A stretch of DNA of 53,575 nucleotides from an uncultured Bacilli bacterium (GCA_934155005.1 CAKPGR010000006.1:1-53575), one strand, 5' to 3'. Positions 43,239 to 52,027 are shown, counted from the stretch's first letter. Translations and numbers: made by a program. Notes: generated by a model from the letters alone, not told the origin.

Positions 43239-44387
43239 CTATAAATTTTCAAATAAATCAATATCGAATTTATCCATAAAAAACATAAAAATTGATTTAG
43301 TTACAGCTATAAGTGGAGTTGAAATAACCATACCAACAATACCAAAGAAATGTCCAAAAATCAAAAGCCCAACAATTATTGTTACAGGATGTAACTTAGT
43401 TGTTTTACTCATAATAACAGGTTGAAGTAAATTTCCCTCAATAAATTGGATAACTACAACTGATATAAGTGTTAAAATCCCAATAAGTGGGTTTTGTGAT
43501 AAACCAACTATAACTGCTGGAACACCGCCTATATAAGGACCTGCATATGGAATAACATTTGTAATACCACAGAAAAGTCCAAATAATAATGGGGCTTTAA
43601 GTCCAACAATCATAAAAGCTATTGATGTTATAACAAAAACAAAAAATGCATCTATCAAGGCTCCATCAATAAATTTTCTAAGAGAATTATTTACCTCATT
43701 TAATAGTTCTCTTGCGTCTTTTTGAACCTTTTTAGGAAATAAAGTAATTACCAACTCCCCTGCATTATCAAATCCAATAAGTAAATAAAAGCCAATAATT
43801 AACCCAACCACAAATGAACCAAGACCTGATGCTAATGTCTTAACAGTACTAACAGCTAAATCTGGTAAGGTTGTAGCTAATGAACTACCATATTCTTCCA
43901 TTTTTGAGTACATATTATTTACAAACCCTTCAACATCAAATCCAGCAACACTATTTGTTTTTCCAAATACATCATTAATCCATTTTTGAATACTATCAAA
44001 AATACTAGGAATTGAATTTACAAATTCATTTATTTGATTAGTTAAAATAGGAACAATCGAACAAACAATCACAGCTATTAACCCTAAAAAAACAATATAA
44101 ACAATAGTTGTTCCCAGTCCCCTTTTTATTCCTTTCTTACTCAATCTTTTTACTATTGGTGCAAATAGCCAGGCTAAAAATAAGCCAATAAATAAAGGAA
44201 TTAAAATTTTTAAAATAACTGTTAAAAATTTTCCAATATGAAGTTCTTGGAATACTTTTATGATAAAAAAAGCTCCAAGAATTATGATAAGAAAATATGC
44301 TATTTTTAAAATTTTGTCCATTGTGCTTATAGTATCATTTATTTTTTCAATATCTAATTCTTCCTTATTTTTAAATTTTTTTAACAT
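43239..44387 (-). CDS. AI-2E family transporter
   Basis: The protein has 382 residues with about eight membrane helices. LIPLFIGLFLAWLFAPIVKR, FVVGLIIGFYLLIGFDN, LLFGLFCGITNVIPYAGPYI and GGVPAVIVGLSQNPLIGILT are the PF01594 pattern with the conserved NVIPYxGP. Members export varied substrates, including Na+ or small signals; the AI-2 name is historical. The C-terminus is short and cytoplasmic. It heads or joins the operon to the kinase-like gene and alaS; a -10-like TATAAT lies just before it, and the small SOS gene ends 48 bases upstream. Confidence 0.88.
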   Translation of the reverse strand: MLKKFKNKEELDIEKINDTISTMDKILKIAYFLIIILGAFFIIKVFQELHIGKFLTVILKILIPLFIGLFLAWLFAPIVKRLSKKGIKRGLGTTIVYIVFLGLIAVIVCSIVPILTNQINEFVNSIPSIFDSIQKWINDVFGKTNSVAGFDVEGFVNNMYSKMEEYGSSLATTLPDLAVSTVKTLASGLGSFVVGLIIGFYLLIGFDNAGELVITLFPKKVQKDARELLNEVNNSLRKFIDGALIDAFFVFVITSIAFMIVGLKAPLLFGLFCGITNVIPYAGPYIGGVPAVIVGLSQNPLIGILTLISVVVIQFIEGNLLQPVIMSKTTKLHPVTIIVGLLIFGHFFGIVGMVISTPLIAVTKSIFMFFMDKFDIDLFENL

Positions 44388-44435
44388 ATTATCACCTGTA
44401 ATTCATTATATCAAAAAAAACAAAGAATATAAACA

Positions 44436-44582
44436 TTAATTGACTATATATAATAAATTTAATTTATCACTACTATTTTCTAAACTTGTATTTATAGTTC
44501 CTAAATAAAAAATAGCAACTATAAATATTAAAACACAAATCATAATTCTACTTTTAAAAACATCTCTAATTACATCTATCAT
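44436..44582 (-). CDS. small SOS-controlled membrane protein (candidate division inhibitor)
   Basis: The protein has 48 residues, MIDVIRDVFKSRIMI then a hydrophobic helix CVLIFIVAIFYLGTI and a short polar tail NTSLENSSDKLNLLYIVN. One membrane helix with a basic N-side suggests the tail is outside. AAGGAG lies six bases before the ATG. The promoter 44606-44634 is near-consensus and its spacer is filled by a palindromic LexA box. Divergent placement from lexA is the position of yneA, the SOS division inhibitor of Bacillus. This protein has no LysM domain and is half as long, so it is an analogue at most; small single-helix SOS inhibitors such as SidA are known elsewhere. Function is inference; the gene itself is well supported. 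Confidence 0.75.
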   Translation of the reverse strand: MIDVIRDVFKSRIMICVLIFIVAIFYLGTINTSLENSSDKLNLLYIVN

Positions 44583-44605
44583 ACAAACTCCTTCTTTCTA
44601 AGTTA

Positions 44606-44634
44606 ATAATAACACGAACAATTATTCGTGTCAA
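44606..44634 (-). promoter_or_regulatory. promoter of the small membrane protein gene
   Basis: Minus strand TTGACA (44629-44634), 17-base spacer, TATTAT (44606-44611). LexA box 1 occupies the spacer and overlaps both boxes. Confidence 0.85.
44612..44631. promoter_or_regulatory. LexA operator, box 1
   Basis: Near-perfect palindrome ACACGAACAATTATTCGTGT with core CGAAC-AATT-ATTCG, matching the Gram-positive LexA box CGAAC-N4-GTTCG at nine of ten half-site positions. It covers the promoter spacer of the minus-strand small gene. Confidence 0.88.
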
Positions 44635-44642
44635 TGATTTTA

Positions 44643-44656
44643 CGAACAAAAGTTTG
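44643..44656. promoter_or_regulatory. LexA operator, box 2
   Basis: CGAAC-AAAA-GTTTG, one mismatch to CGAAC-N4-GTTCG. Overlaps the -35 of the lexA promoter, so it fits autorepression. Confidence 0.88.
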
Positions 44657-44682
44657 ACATTTTACATTTTTTGTGTTAAACT
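44654..44682 (+). promoter_or_regulatory. lexA promoter
   Basis: TTGACA (44654-44659), 17-base spacer, TAAACT (44677-44682). Confidence 0.85.
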
Positions 44683-44706
44683 ACGTTTATACAAAGGAGG
44701 TTGCTT

Positions 44707-45324
44707 ATGAATAAATTAACAAAAAGACAAGAAGAAATTTTAAATTATATTAAAAGATATGTTGTTTCTCATGGTTATCCACCTACAATAAGAGAAATAG
44801 GTAGTGAATTAAACCTATCATCACCAGCAACAATTCATGCTCATTTATCTAATTTAGAAGAAAAAGGGTTCATTAAAAGACAAGGAACAAAAAATAGAGC
44901 TATTGAATTATTAGTTGAAAATGAATATGCTAAACAAGATGAAGCAACTGTTGAAGTACCATTACTTGGAAAAATTACAGCAGGAAGTCCAATAGAAGCA
45001 ATTGAAAATCCTGATGAATACTTTTCTTTACCCTCATATTTAATTCCAAAAAATAAAGAAGTTTTTACTTTAAACGTTAGTGGATGTAGTATGATTAATG
45101 CCGGAATATTAGATGGTGATATTGTAATTGTTGAACGTAGCAACAATGCTAGAAATGGAGAAATAGTTGTAGCCATGAATGATGAAAATGAAGTTACATT
45201 AAAAACCTTTTATAAAGAAAATGATCATTTTAGATTACAACCTGAAAATGATACAATGCAACCAATTATTTTAAATAATGTTTCTATCTTAGGAAAAGCA
45301 ATAGGATTATATAGAAAGATTTAA
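44707..45324 (+). CDS. lexA: LexA repressor
   Basis: The protein has 205 residues. The winged-helix N-domain is KLTKRQEEILNYIKRYV and GYPPTIREIGSELNLSSPAT. The self-cleavage site is Ala92-Gly93 in GKITAGSP. The catalytic dyad is Ser128 in NVSGCSMINAG and Lys166 in NEVTLKTF. LexA represses SOS genes until RecA filaments trigger self-cleavage. The ATG at 44707 has AAAGGAGG upstream; a TTG six bases earlier is less likely. Two boxes of the matching type lie upstream, and a third, weaker one lies before ruvAB. C127 replaces the usual Asp/Asn before the Ser. Confidence 0.97.
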   Translation: MNKLTKRQEEILNYIKRYVVSHGYPPTIREIGSELNLSSPATIHAHLSNLEEKGFIKRQGTKNRAIELLVENEYAKQDEATVEVPLLGKITAGSPIEAIENPDEYFSLPSYLIPKNKEVFTLNVSGCSMINAGILDGDIVIVERSNNARNGEIVVAMNDENEVTLKTFYKENDHFRLQPENDTMQPIILNNVSILGKAIGLYRKI

Positions 45325-45325
45325 A

Positions 45326-45354
45326 AAAGACCAGTTTTAAACTGGCTTTTATTT
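45326..45354 (+). terminator. intrinsic terminator of lexA (bidirectional)
   Basis: Stem CCAGTTT / AAACTGG flanked by A and T runs. Also serves collar-like gene 3 on the minus strand, whose stop lies inside it. Confidence 0.8.
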
Positions 45355-46107
45355 TGTTCTTTTATACATATATACTACTATATATGGGTTTTGGACTGAA
45401 AAAGCACTACCACTACAATTTATACAACTATCAGTATTAGTTGCAGTAGTAGTTTGTCCAGAAACGGTTATTTGTGCATCATCAGTATTTACACCTTGTG
45501 AATACCTTCCAGCTGCACCTTCTCCTGAATAATCATATCTAACATATCCTAGTTGAGAACTTCCACCCGCTGTAACAACCTGAGTATGACTATGAATTCC
45601 GGTCCAAGAAGAAACTTGTAATTGAGGTATATGATGATTATGAATTGGTAAATTAGTATTTTTTAAAGTAACTTTACTACTTCCTCCCGTTGTTCCTGCT
45701 GTATAACTTGTTTCACCATTACTTCCTGAACTTATAAGTGTTCTACCACTTCCATAAACTTCCCATGTTCCGCCTATTTTATTAGTCACTTCTGAAGCGG
45801 TTGTTATACTTGTTGATATATAAATGCTTCCAACAGGATATATTTTATCTAATGTGTTATTTTGTAAATTAGAAACAGTTGTTTTTAATGCTGCTAACTC
45901 TTTTTTTATAGAACTAACCTCATCACTATTATCAGCTAAGCTATATAATTCATCTAGTGAATCTTGAAGCGTTGCATTACTTCCTAAATTAGACCCTGTT
46001 GGAGCACTTACTGATACATCACTTGCATAAAATTTTGTTCCGGCATATACACTTATACTTCCAAATATTAAAGCTATTATTATCCCAAATATTATCTTAT
46101 TATTCAT
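45349..46107 (-). CDS. secreted phage tail-collar-like protein, copy 3
   Basis: The protein has 252 residues. Shared parts: MNNKIIFGIIIALIFGSISV with VYA|G, APTGSNLGSNATLQDSLDEL, YPVGSIYISTSITTASEVTN, IGGTWEVYGSGRTLIS and the end NPYIVVYMYKRTK. The tip region is longer than in copies 1 and 2 and has two HxH sites (IHNHHIP, IHSHTQ), a Gly/Ser-rich part and a CINC pair. It has a longer coiled coil (SSIKKELAALKTTVSNLQNN). It is behind leader copy 4; efp lies upstream on the same strand. AGGAAGGAG is its ribosome site. Confidence 0.8.
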   Translation of the reverse strand: MNNKIIFGIIIALIFGSISVYAGTKFYASDVSVSAPTGSNLGSNATLQDSLDELYSLADNSDEVSSIKKELAALKTTVSNLQNNTLDKIYPVGSIYISTSITTASEVTNKIGGTWEVYGSGRTLISSGSNGETSYTAGTTGGSSKVTLKNTNLPIHNHHIPQLQVSSWTGIHSHTQVVTAGGSSQLGYVRYDYSGEGAAGRYSQGVNTDDAQITVSGQTTTATNTDSCINCSGSAFSVQNPYIVVYMYKRTK

Positions 46108-46127
46108 ACTATAACTCCTTCCTATAC

Positions 46128-46199
46128 AAAAAAAAGAGGGTTTTATACCCCCCCCCCGACTTTGAATTTTTTTTATCTCTCAGTCAATATTATTATTTT
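46128..46199 (-). promoter_or_regulatory. conserved G-run attenuator leader, copy 4
   Basis: Hairpin A (one base change in the inner stem, ATTC in place of ATTTC), ten G (46148-46157), TATAAAA, CCCTC, eight T, then the ribosome site of collar-like gene 3. The upstream 30 bases are shared with copy 3. efp ends 78 bases upstream and has its own terminator. Confidence 0.85.
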
Positions 46200-46263
46200 G
46201 TTTTACATGATTATTTTAACAAATTAACTTTATCTTGGCAAGCATTTATACATACATTATTAC

Positions 46264-46287
46264 AAAAAAAAGAGAGCTTAAGCTCTT
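46264..46287 (-). terminator. intrinsic terminator of efp
   Basis: Palindrome AGAGCTTAAGCTCT over the stop codon, then CTTTTTTTT on the minus strand. Confidence 0.8.
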
Positions 46288-46835
46288 GATGAATATTTAC
46301 CATCTGCTGTTGTTACTAATATTTTTTCACCTTGCTCAATAAAAAGTGGAACTCTTACTAATAATCCAGTTTCAACATATGCATCTTTTAAAGCATTATT
46401 TGTTGTATTTCCTTTTACAGCTGGTTCAGTTTCAACAACAGTAAATTCAATTTTATCAGGTAAAATAAGTCCTAAAAGTTCACCTTCAAACATAACAACA
46501 TCAACCATCATATTTTCAAGTAAATATTTTTTATCTTCTCCTACTTGATCAGCAGTTAATTCTAATTGCTCATAAGTATTCATATCCATGAAAAAATATG
46601 TATCACCAGTATTATATAAATATTGAACGTTTGATCTAGAAATATTAGCTTTTTCAAATTTAACATTTGTATTAAATGTTCTTTCTACTGTACCACCAGT
46701 TCTCATATTTTTAAGTTTTGTCTTCATAAAGGCTGAACCTTTTCCCGGTTTAACATGTAAGAATTCAACTACTTGATAAATATTACCTTCAATCATCAAT
46801 GTCATACCATTTTTAATATCATTTACATTTATCAT
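46278..46835 (-). CDS. efp: elongation factor P
   Basis: The protein has 185 residues. It starts MINVNDIKNGMTLMIEGNIY. The tip loop VKPGKGSAFMKTK carries Lys32, the residue that is modified in Bacillota. The OB domains end LVRVPLFIEQGEKILVTTAD. EF-P rescues ribosomes stalled on polyproline. It is 13 bases downstream of rpmG with GGAGG as ribosome site, so both are probably one transcript. The modifying enzyme gene is not in the window. Confidence 0.96.
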   Translation of the reverse strand: MINVNDIKNGMTLMIEGNIYQVVEFLHVKPGKGSAFMKTKLKNMRTGGTVERTFNTNVKFEKANISRSNVQYLYNTGDTYFFMDMNTYEQLELTADQVGEDKKYLLENMMVDVVMFEGELLGLILPDKIEFTVVETEPAVKGNTTNNALKDAYVETGLLVRVPLFIEQGEKILVTTADGKYSSRA

Positions 46836-46848
46836 AACTTACCTCCAA

Positions 46849-47016
46849 TTATTTTTCTTCTTTATGAACTGTATGTTGCATACATCTTGAACAATATTTT
46901 TTTAATTCCATACGTTCAGGTGTGTTTCTTTTATTTTTTGGAGTACGATAATTTTTTTCTCCACAAACAGTACATTTAAGTGTTACTAATTCTCTATTTT
47001 CACCCTTTTTTGCCAT
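46849..47016 (-). CDS. rpmG: 50S ribosomal protein L33
   Basis: The protein has 55 residues, MAKKGENRELVTLKCTVCGE, KNYRTPKNKRNTPERMELKK, YCSRCMQHTVHKEEK. The four Cys (CTVC and CSRC) bind zinc, the C+ form of L33. GGAGG precedes the ATG at 47016. It is short enough to be missed by ORF length filters but is certain. secE and nusG, common neighbours, are absent; efp follows. Confidence 0.96.
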   Translation of the reverse strand: MAKKGENRELVTLKCTVCGEKNYRTPKNKRNTPERMELKKYCSRCMQHTVHKEEK

Positions 47017-47066
47017 TTCTAATTCCTCCTTTTAAAAAAACTATAACTATTATAACAAATTATTCA

Positions 47067-47567
47067 TTATTTTAAAACCTTTTTCTTTGATTTATTATAT
47101 TCTTTGATAAAAACTAATAATTCTAAGGATAAACTAAAAAAATTATAATCATCATAAATATTTTCTATATTAAATGTTTCACTAGTTATATTTTTCAAAA
47201 ATTCTAATAACCCATTATCCAAATCAATTTCAAAATTTTTATATGTTTGATTAAATTTCAAAATATTTAATACTCTATTTACTTCAAATAATAAATCCTT
47301 ATAAAATACCTTTTTTCTATCCTTATCATTTATAATAGTTCTGGTATATACATTTTTTAAAACATCAATGTTATCTGACTTTATTAAAACACTTATTAAC
47401 AAATGATAATCAATTGATTTACAAACAATACTATTAGCTATAATATCAATATATCTTTCATCCAAATCATAATTTAATATTAAATCATATGCTAATAATT
47501 CATTGTTATAATAAATAATTTGTCCGATTTTTTTAGCTAAGACATCTTTTTTTATCTTTTTTTTCAC
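47067..47567 (-). CDS. hypothetical protein downstream of the PBP gene
   Basis: The protein has 166 residues and is Ile/Asn/Lys/Leu-rich and helical: KIKKDVLAKKIGQIIYYNNEL, ILNYDLDERYIDIIANSI, LEFLKNITSETFNIENIYDD. I see no family. The GTG start at 47567 follows GGGGGTG. A longer open frame starts at 47642 but would overlap the PBP gene and has no ribosome site. It has no signal peptide. Its position just after the PBP gene may be chance. Confidence 0.6.
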   Translation of the reverse strand: MKKKIKKDVLAKKIGQIIYYNNELLAYDLILNYDLDERYIDIIANSIVCKSIDYHLLISVLIKSDNIDVLKNVYTRTIINDKDRKKVFYKDLLFEVNRVLNILKFNQTYKNFEIDLDNGLLEFLKNITSETFNIENIYDDYNFFSLSLELLVFIKEYNKSKKKVLK

Positions 47568-47613
47568 AATAAACACCCCCACGTTGTTTAATTGCTTAGT
47601 TATTATAACATAA

Positions 47614-49626
47614 TCATTTATAAATTTCAAAATATTTTTCACTAATACGTTTAGTTATTCTTTTATTAACATAGCTTTGATATTCACTACCATAATTATA
47701 TATATCAGGAGAAACTACTGTAAAAGTAACAACTGGGTCATCACTTGGAGCATATCCAACAAAAGTATTACTAACAGTTTCTGTATCAACTATACCATCT
47801 AAATCTGTATCAACAAAGCTTTGACTAGTCCCTGTTTTACCAGCAGGATTATATGTTCTATCAATATATCCTGATCCGGTTCCACCATATTCTAATACCT
47901 TCTTTAAACCTTCTTGAACTCTTTTCATATAAATATCTTCTGTATTAACTTTATTTAATTCCTTTGGTTCTGTTTTATAAATACGATTTGTTAGATTACT
48001 ACTTGCTTCATAAACTTCTTTAAGTAAATAAGGTTTTAATCTGCTACCATTATTTGCTATGGTAGAAATATATTGTGACAACTGTAATGGTGTATAATTA
48101 TCATACTGTCCAATAACAAAATCCAAAAGTAAACCACCTGATTCATTTTTACCTTTTAAGCCCTCTGATTCATTTGGTAAATCAATTCCCGTTTTAACAC
48201 CAAGTCCGAATTCATTAAAGGTTTTACGATAAATTTTAAAAGCATCATTTTCTAATTTAAATGGCATATTGTATGAATAATTAACACCTGCAACATTAAA
48301 TGCTGTATAAAATTGATATGTATTAGAAGATTGCTTTAAAGCTGTTAGATCATCTAATCTACCTAAATATTTCCAAGAACACTTTGTTGGAGCACTTTTT
48401 AGTTTAACACAATTGTCATATCTAACTTCTCCTATTTTTAAGGCATTATTGTTATAACCAACAATATGTGATGCTCCTTTTATAACTGATCCTACAACTA
48501 CTGAGGATGTAAAAATACCCGGTGTATAATCTAAAATTGCTATATCATTATCTTTAAAGACTATTTGTTTTCCAGACATAGCTAATATCTCACCTGTTTT
48601 TGGATTAGTAATAATAACAAAAGAACGATTATAATAATCTGTATTAGGTTCTTGTTTTGCTTTAATAAGTTCTTCTTCAATAATCTTATCAACTTCCATT
48701 TGAAGGTCAATATCAATGGTCAGAACAATATCATTGCCTTTGCTTCCCTCATTAACCAAATTTAAACTACCATCTTTATTTAATCTATATTCATTTTTTT
48801 TACCTTTTAAATAATCGTCATATTGATATTCTAAATAGCTTGTTCCAACTCTATCATCTCTAGAATATCCTTTTTTTAAATAATAACTCATTAAATCTTC
48901 TGGTATCCCCACTTCACTAGTTGAAACAGTCCCAAAAATACTCTTAAATGTATCATTGTATAAATAACTTCTATTCCAATCCAATTTAATTGAAAAGCCT
49001 TTTAACTCTTCTTTCATACTAGCTACCTTTGCATATTCTAAATCTGTTACATCTTTATTTTTAATTACTTTTTCAGAATAAGAAAATCCTTTATTCATTA
49101 AATAATATATATAAGCAGCCTCTAAATCTAATTCATTAAAAGAATTTAATTCATCTTCTGTAACTCTTTTTAATTTTAGATTTTCAATATCTTTACCAGT
49201 TAATTTTCTATAACTTAAATCAATATATTCTTTTTCACTTATTTTATTTTTAGCTTTTTCACTATATTTTTTTATCCAAAAATTTCTTTTTATAGAATCT
49301 GTTATTTTACTATAATCAACATCAATTATATTAGCTACTTTATACGCTAAAGCAATTTCTTCTTTAGTAGATAAACCATTTTTCTTATAATAAATTACTT
49401 TAACAGGTTCATTATCAACTAATAACTTATAATTCCTATCATATATTCTTCCACGAGGTGCTGTCTCCCCTTCTAAAATATTAGTATTTATAGCATTGTA
49501 TTTTTCGCGATAAAAATTATATCTAACAATTTGAATATGAAATAGGTTAATAAATAAAATAAAAAGTAAAATAGAAGTAATAAATATTAATATATTAAAA
49601 CGATTTATTTTTAAAATTTTTTTCAT
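47614..49626 (-). CDS. class B penicillin-binding protein (PBP2-type transpeptidase)
   Basis: The protein has 670 residues. The N-terminal helix (about residues 9-30) is followed by the dimerisation domain with GETAPRGRIYDRNYKLLVDN. The transpeptidase domain has the SVIK tetrad (SxxK) in VVVGSVIKGASH, SSN in LKQSSNTYQF and KTGT in PAGKTGTSQSF. All active-site motifs are present. Class B PBPs crosslink peptides with a SEDS partner in elongation or division. Just after KTGT lies DTDLDGIVD, a calcium-loop-like insertion. No SEDS gene is adjacent. Confidence 0.92.
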   Translation of the reverse strand: MKKILKINRFNILIFITSILLFILFINLFHIQIVRYNFYREKYNAINTNILEGETAPRGRIYDRNYKLLVDNEPVKVIYYKKNGLSTKEEIALAYKVANIIDVDYSKITDSIKRNFWIKKYSEKAKNKISEKEYIDLSYRKLTGKDIENLKLKRVTEDELNSFNELDLEAAYIYYLMNKGFSYSEKVIKNKDVTDLEYAKVASMKEELKGFSIKLDWNRSYLYNDTFKSIFGTVSTSEVGIPEDLMSYYLKKGYSRDDRVGTSYLEYQYDDYLKGKKNEYRLNKDGSLNLVNEGSKGNDIVLTIDIDLQMEVDKIIEEELIKAKQEPNTDYYNRSFVIITNPKTGEILAMSGKQIVFKDNDIAILDYTPGIFTSSVVVGSVIKGASHIVGYNNNALKIGEVRYDNCVKLKSAPTKCSWKYLGRLDDLTALKQSSNTYQFYTAFNVAGVNYSYNMPFKLENDAFKIYRKTFNEFGLGVKTGIDLPNESEGLKGKNESGGLLLDFVIGQYDNYTPLQLSQYISTIANNGSRLKPYLLKEVYEASSNLTNRIYKTEPKELNKVNTEDIYMKRVQEGLKKVLEYGGTGSGYIDRTYNPAGKTGTSQSFVDTDLDGIVDTETVSNTFVGYAPSDDPVVTFTVVSPDIYNYGSEYQSYVNKRITKRISEKYFEIYK

Positions 49627-49687
49627 AATATCTATCCTTTCTTTAATCTTTATATTTATTTATCATATTATTAATTAGGTGATTTAA

Positions 49688-49948
49688 GTGATTATAAATT
49701 TTATAAAAAAATATGTTGATAAATTAAGTATTGATGATGTATATAATTTTAGTTCAAGTAATGGTGTTCAGCTTAAAAGTTATGAAGCTGATTTTATCTT
49801 AAAAAAAATTAAAAAAGATTGGTACAATTTAATTTATGATACAGATAATGAAATATTAAAAATAAAAGATAAGTTAGAACCTACAACTTATCTTAAAATT
49901 AAAGAATTAGCAACTTTTTATAAAAACAAATATAATAGTTACTTATAA
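49688..49948 (+). CDS. DUF2624-like small protein (YqfT-type)
   Basis: The protein has 86 residues from a GTG with AGGTGAT upstream. IINFIKKYVDKLSIDDVYNF, SSSNGVQLKSYEADFILKKI and a C-terminal Tyr/Lys helix fit DUF2624, which lies beside the endonuclease IV gene (yqfS-yqfT) in Bacillus. Here it converges on nfo and overlaps its 3' end by ten bases. Function unknown. Confidence 0.65.
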   Translation: MIINFIKKYVDKLSIDDVYNFSSSNGVQLKSYEADFILKKIKKDWYNLIYDTDNEILKIKDKLEPTTYLKIKELATFYKNKYNSYL

Positions 49949-50838
49949 TAATTTTTTATATCATTTAATAAATCTTTATTAAATGATTTTTTTCTAATCA
50001 TTTCTATTTCAAATTTATATGGTGGAAGTTTTTCTTTTAAGTCAGGAAAAGAAACATATGGTGTTTCTAATATTTTAGGAATACCATCTAATTTTTCATG
50101 ATAGATAATTTTAAGCAAATTATCAAATCCAATTGTACCAAGTCCAATATTTTCATGTCTATCTTTTTTAGAACCACATGTATTCTTACTATCATTAATA
50201 TGCACACAAGCTAGATTTTTTAAACCTATCTTATCGTCAAATTCTTCCAAAATTTTATCAAAGTTCTCTAGATTATATCCAGCATCATTTATATGACATG
50301 TATCAAGACAAACTCTAATTTTACTCTTATCAGTAACGCCGTTTATTATTTTTCTTATCTCGTCAAAATTAATTCCCACTTCTGAACCTTTTCCAGCCAT
50401 TGTTTCTAAACAAATTTTAACATCTGTATCAAAATCAATTTGATTTAAAGAATAAATTATACTTTCTATTCCTTCTTTAGATCCAATACCAACATGGCTA
50501 CCTGGATGTAAAACTAATAAATGAACACCTAATTTTTCACATCTTTTAATTTCTTCCTTTAAAAAACTAATTCCAAAATCTCTTTTTAAAGGATTTGCTA
50601 AATTAATTATATATGGAGCATGAACAACAACATTATTGATATCAATACTATTTTCTTCTAACATTTTTTTACCTTTAATAACTAAATCATCATCAATCTT
50701 AGCTCGATTAGTATTTTGTGGAGCTCCAGTATAAAACATAAATGTATTTGAAGAATAACTTAATGCTTCTTTTATACTCCCAACTATTTGATCATCTTTT
50801 TTAAAGGAAACATGAGAACCTATTATTAAATTATACAT
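49939..50838 (-). CDS. nfo: endonuclease IV
   Basis: The protein has 299 residues. Metal-site motifs are IIGSHVSF, VVHAPYIINLANPLK, LLVLHPGSHVG, ICLETMAGKGSEVG, VCLDTCHINDAGYN and CVHINDSKNTCGSKKDRHEN with IGLGTIGF. All zinc ligands of the family are present. It cuts abasic sites in base-excision repair. ATG with GGTGATG upstream. Confidence 0.96.
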   Translation of the reverse strand: MYNLIIGSHVSFKKDDQIVGSIKEALSYSSNTFMFYTGAPQNTNRAKIDDDLVIKGKKMLEENSIDINNVVVHAPYIINLANPLKRDFGISFLKEEIKRCEKLGVHLLVLHPGSHVGIGSKEGIESIIYSLNQIDFDTDVKICLETMAGKGSEVGINFDEIRKIINGVTDKSKIRVCLDTCHINDAGYNLENFDKILEEFDDKIGLKNLACVHINDSKNTCGSKKDRHENIGLGTIGFDNLLKIIYHEKLDGIPKILETPYVSFPDLKEKLPPYKFEIEMIRKKSFNKDLLNDIKNYYK

Positions 50839-50867
50839 AACATCACCAAATATATTTTAACACATTT

Positions 50868-51497
50868 TTATATTAAATCACTTTTTTTTATAATATAAGT
50901 TTTTTTATTTCTATAAAAAGCGTAAAAAACATCATTTAATTTTAAATTATTTTTGTTTAATATGTGATAAAGCCAAGCTTTATTTTTATTTATTTCTTTT
51001 AAAATTTGATAATCAATAACCCCATCAACAATAATAGGCATTGGATAGTCTTTTGTATTTTGAAAAACTGATAGAGTTCCACTATTTTCTAAAACAGCAT
51101 AATCAACATCCTCAATACTTTTAATTCCTTTTTCTCTTAATTGACTAAGTAAGTCATCAAGTGTATATCTAATTTTCGCCATCTTACTAAACACAACTTT
51201 GCCATTTTTAATAATAACAGTTGGTCTTCCATCTAAAAAATTTCTTATAGTAGTTGATTTCATACTAATATAGCTAAGTGTAATTTGAATTAAAACAAGT
51301 GATGTAATAGGAATTATAGATACAAGAAGCGATCTTTTAGTTTCCTCTATTGATAGTGCGGCAAGTTCAGCAATTAAAACAGTTACAATTAAATCAATGA
51401 TACTAAGTTCTCCAACTTCTTTTTTTCCCATAATCCTATATGCTATGACGATAAAAAAATAAAGAAAAATTGTTTTTATAAATAATGTTATATACAT
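50868..51497 (-). CDS. DUF421 (YetF-type) membrane protein
   Basis: The protein has 209 residues. Three N-terminal helices (about residues 3-20, 35-52, 58-75) contain the family motif YRIMGKKEVGELSIIDLIVT. The soluble C-terminal domain has LDGRPTVIIKNGKVVFSKMA and TLDDLLSQLREKGIKSIEDV, then YAVLENSGTLSVFQNTKDYP. Bacillus YetF-type proteins occur in spores and vegetative membranes; the function is unknown. AGGTGAT precedes the ATG. Confidence 0.9.
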   Translation of the reverse strand: MYITLFIKTIFLYFFIVIAYRIMGKKEVGELSIIDLIVTVLIAELAALSIEETKRSLLVSIIPITSLVLIQITLSYISMKSTTIRNFLDGRPTVIIKNGKVVFSKMAKIRYTLDDLLSQLREKGIKSIEDVDYAVLENSGTLSVFQNTKDYPMPIIVDGVIDYQILKEINKNKAWLYHILNKNNLKLNDVFYAFYRNKKTYIIKKSDLI

Positions 51498-51568
51498 ATT
51501 ATCACCTATTTTATTATGTTAATATCATATTTATTTATTCAATACATATTTTTTATTAGGGTGATTTT

Positions 51569-51928
51569 ATGAATTATTTAAAGTTATTATTAAAAAATAC
51601 TTCAATTTGTATAGGTATATTATTTATTCTTAATTTATTTATAACATTATTTAGTTATTTTAATATTATTTCTAATACTTCTATTATAAAAATAATAACA
51701 CTTTTTATATCTCTTTTAATTGGTGGATATTTAACTGGTATAAACAGTAAAGAAAAAGGATGGTTAGAGGGTTTAAAATTTAGTTTAATTATTATATTAC
51801 TTTTCTTAATAATTAACTTATTGTTTATAAAAAGTTTTAATTTTTCTAATATTATTTATTATATTATAATTATGATTTCTTCTATTTTAGGAAGTATGAT
51901 TGGAATATCAAAAAGAAAACTTGATTAA
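51569..51928 (+). CDS. TIGR04086-type small membrane protein
   Basis: The protein has 119 residues and four membrane helices, with LFISLLIGGYLTGINSKEKG, WLEGLKFSLIIILLFLIINL and MISSILGSMIGISKRKLD. This GG.L.G..S..KGWL.GL pattern is that of small YrzE-like TIGR04086 proteins of Bacillota. GGGTGATTTT precedes the ATG. A weak hairpin (ACTTG / CAAGT at about 51918-51935) with T-rich tail follows. Confidence 0.75.
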   Translation: MNYLKLLLKNTSICIGILFILNLFITLFSYFNIISNTSIIKIITLFISLLIGGYLTGINSKEKGWLEGLKFSLIIILLFLIINLLFIKSFNFSNIIYYIIIMISSILGSMIGISKRKLD

Positions 51929-52027
51929 AGCAAGTCTTCTTTTATTATATATCAAGTTATTATTTTTTAAATTTTTCTTTTACTTTACTGTTTTTAATGT
52001 TATACTATTAAAACAAGAGGTGGTAGT

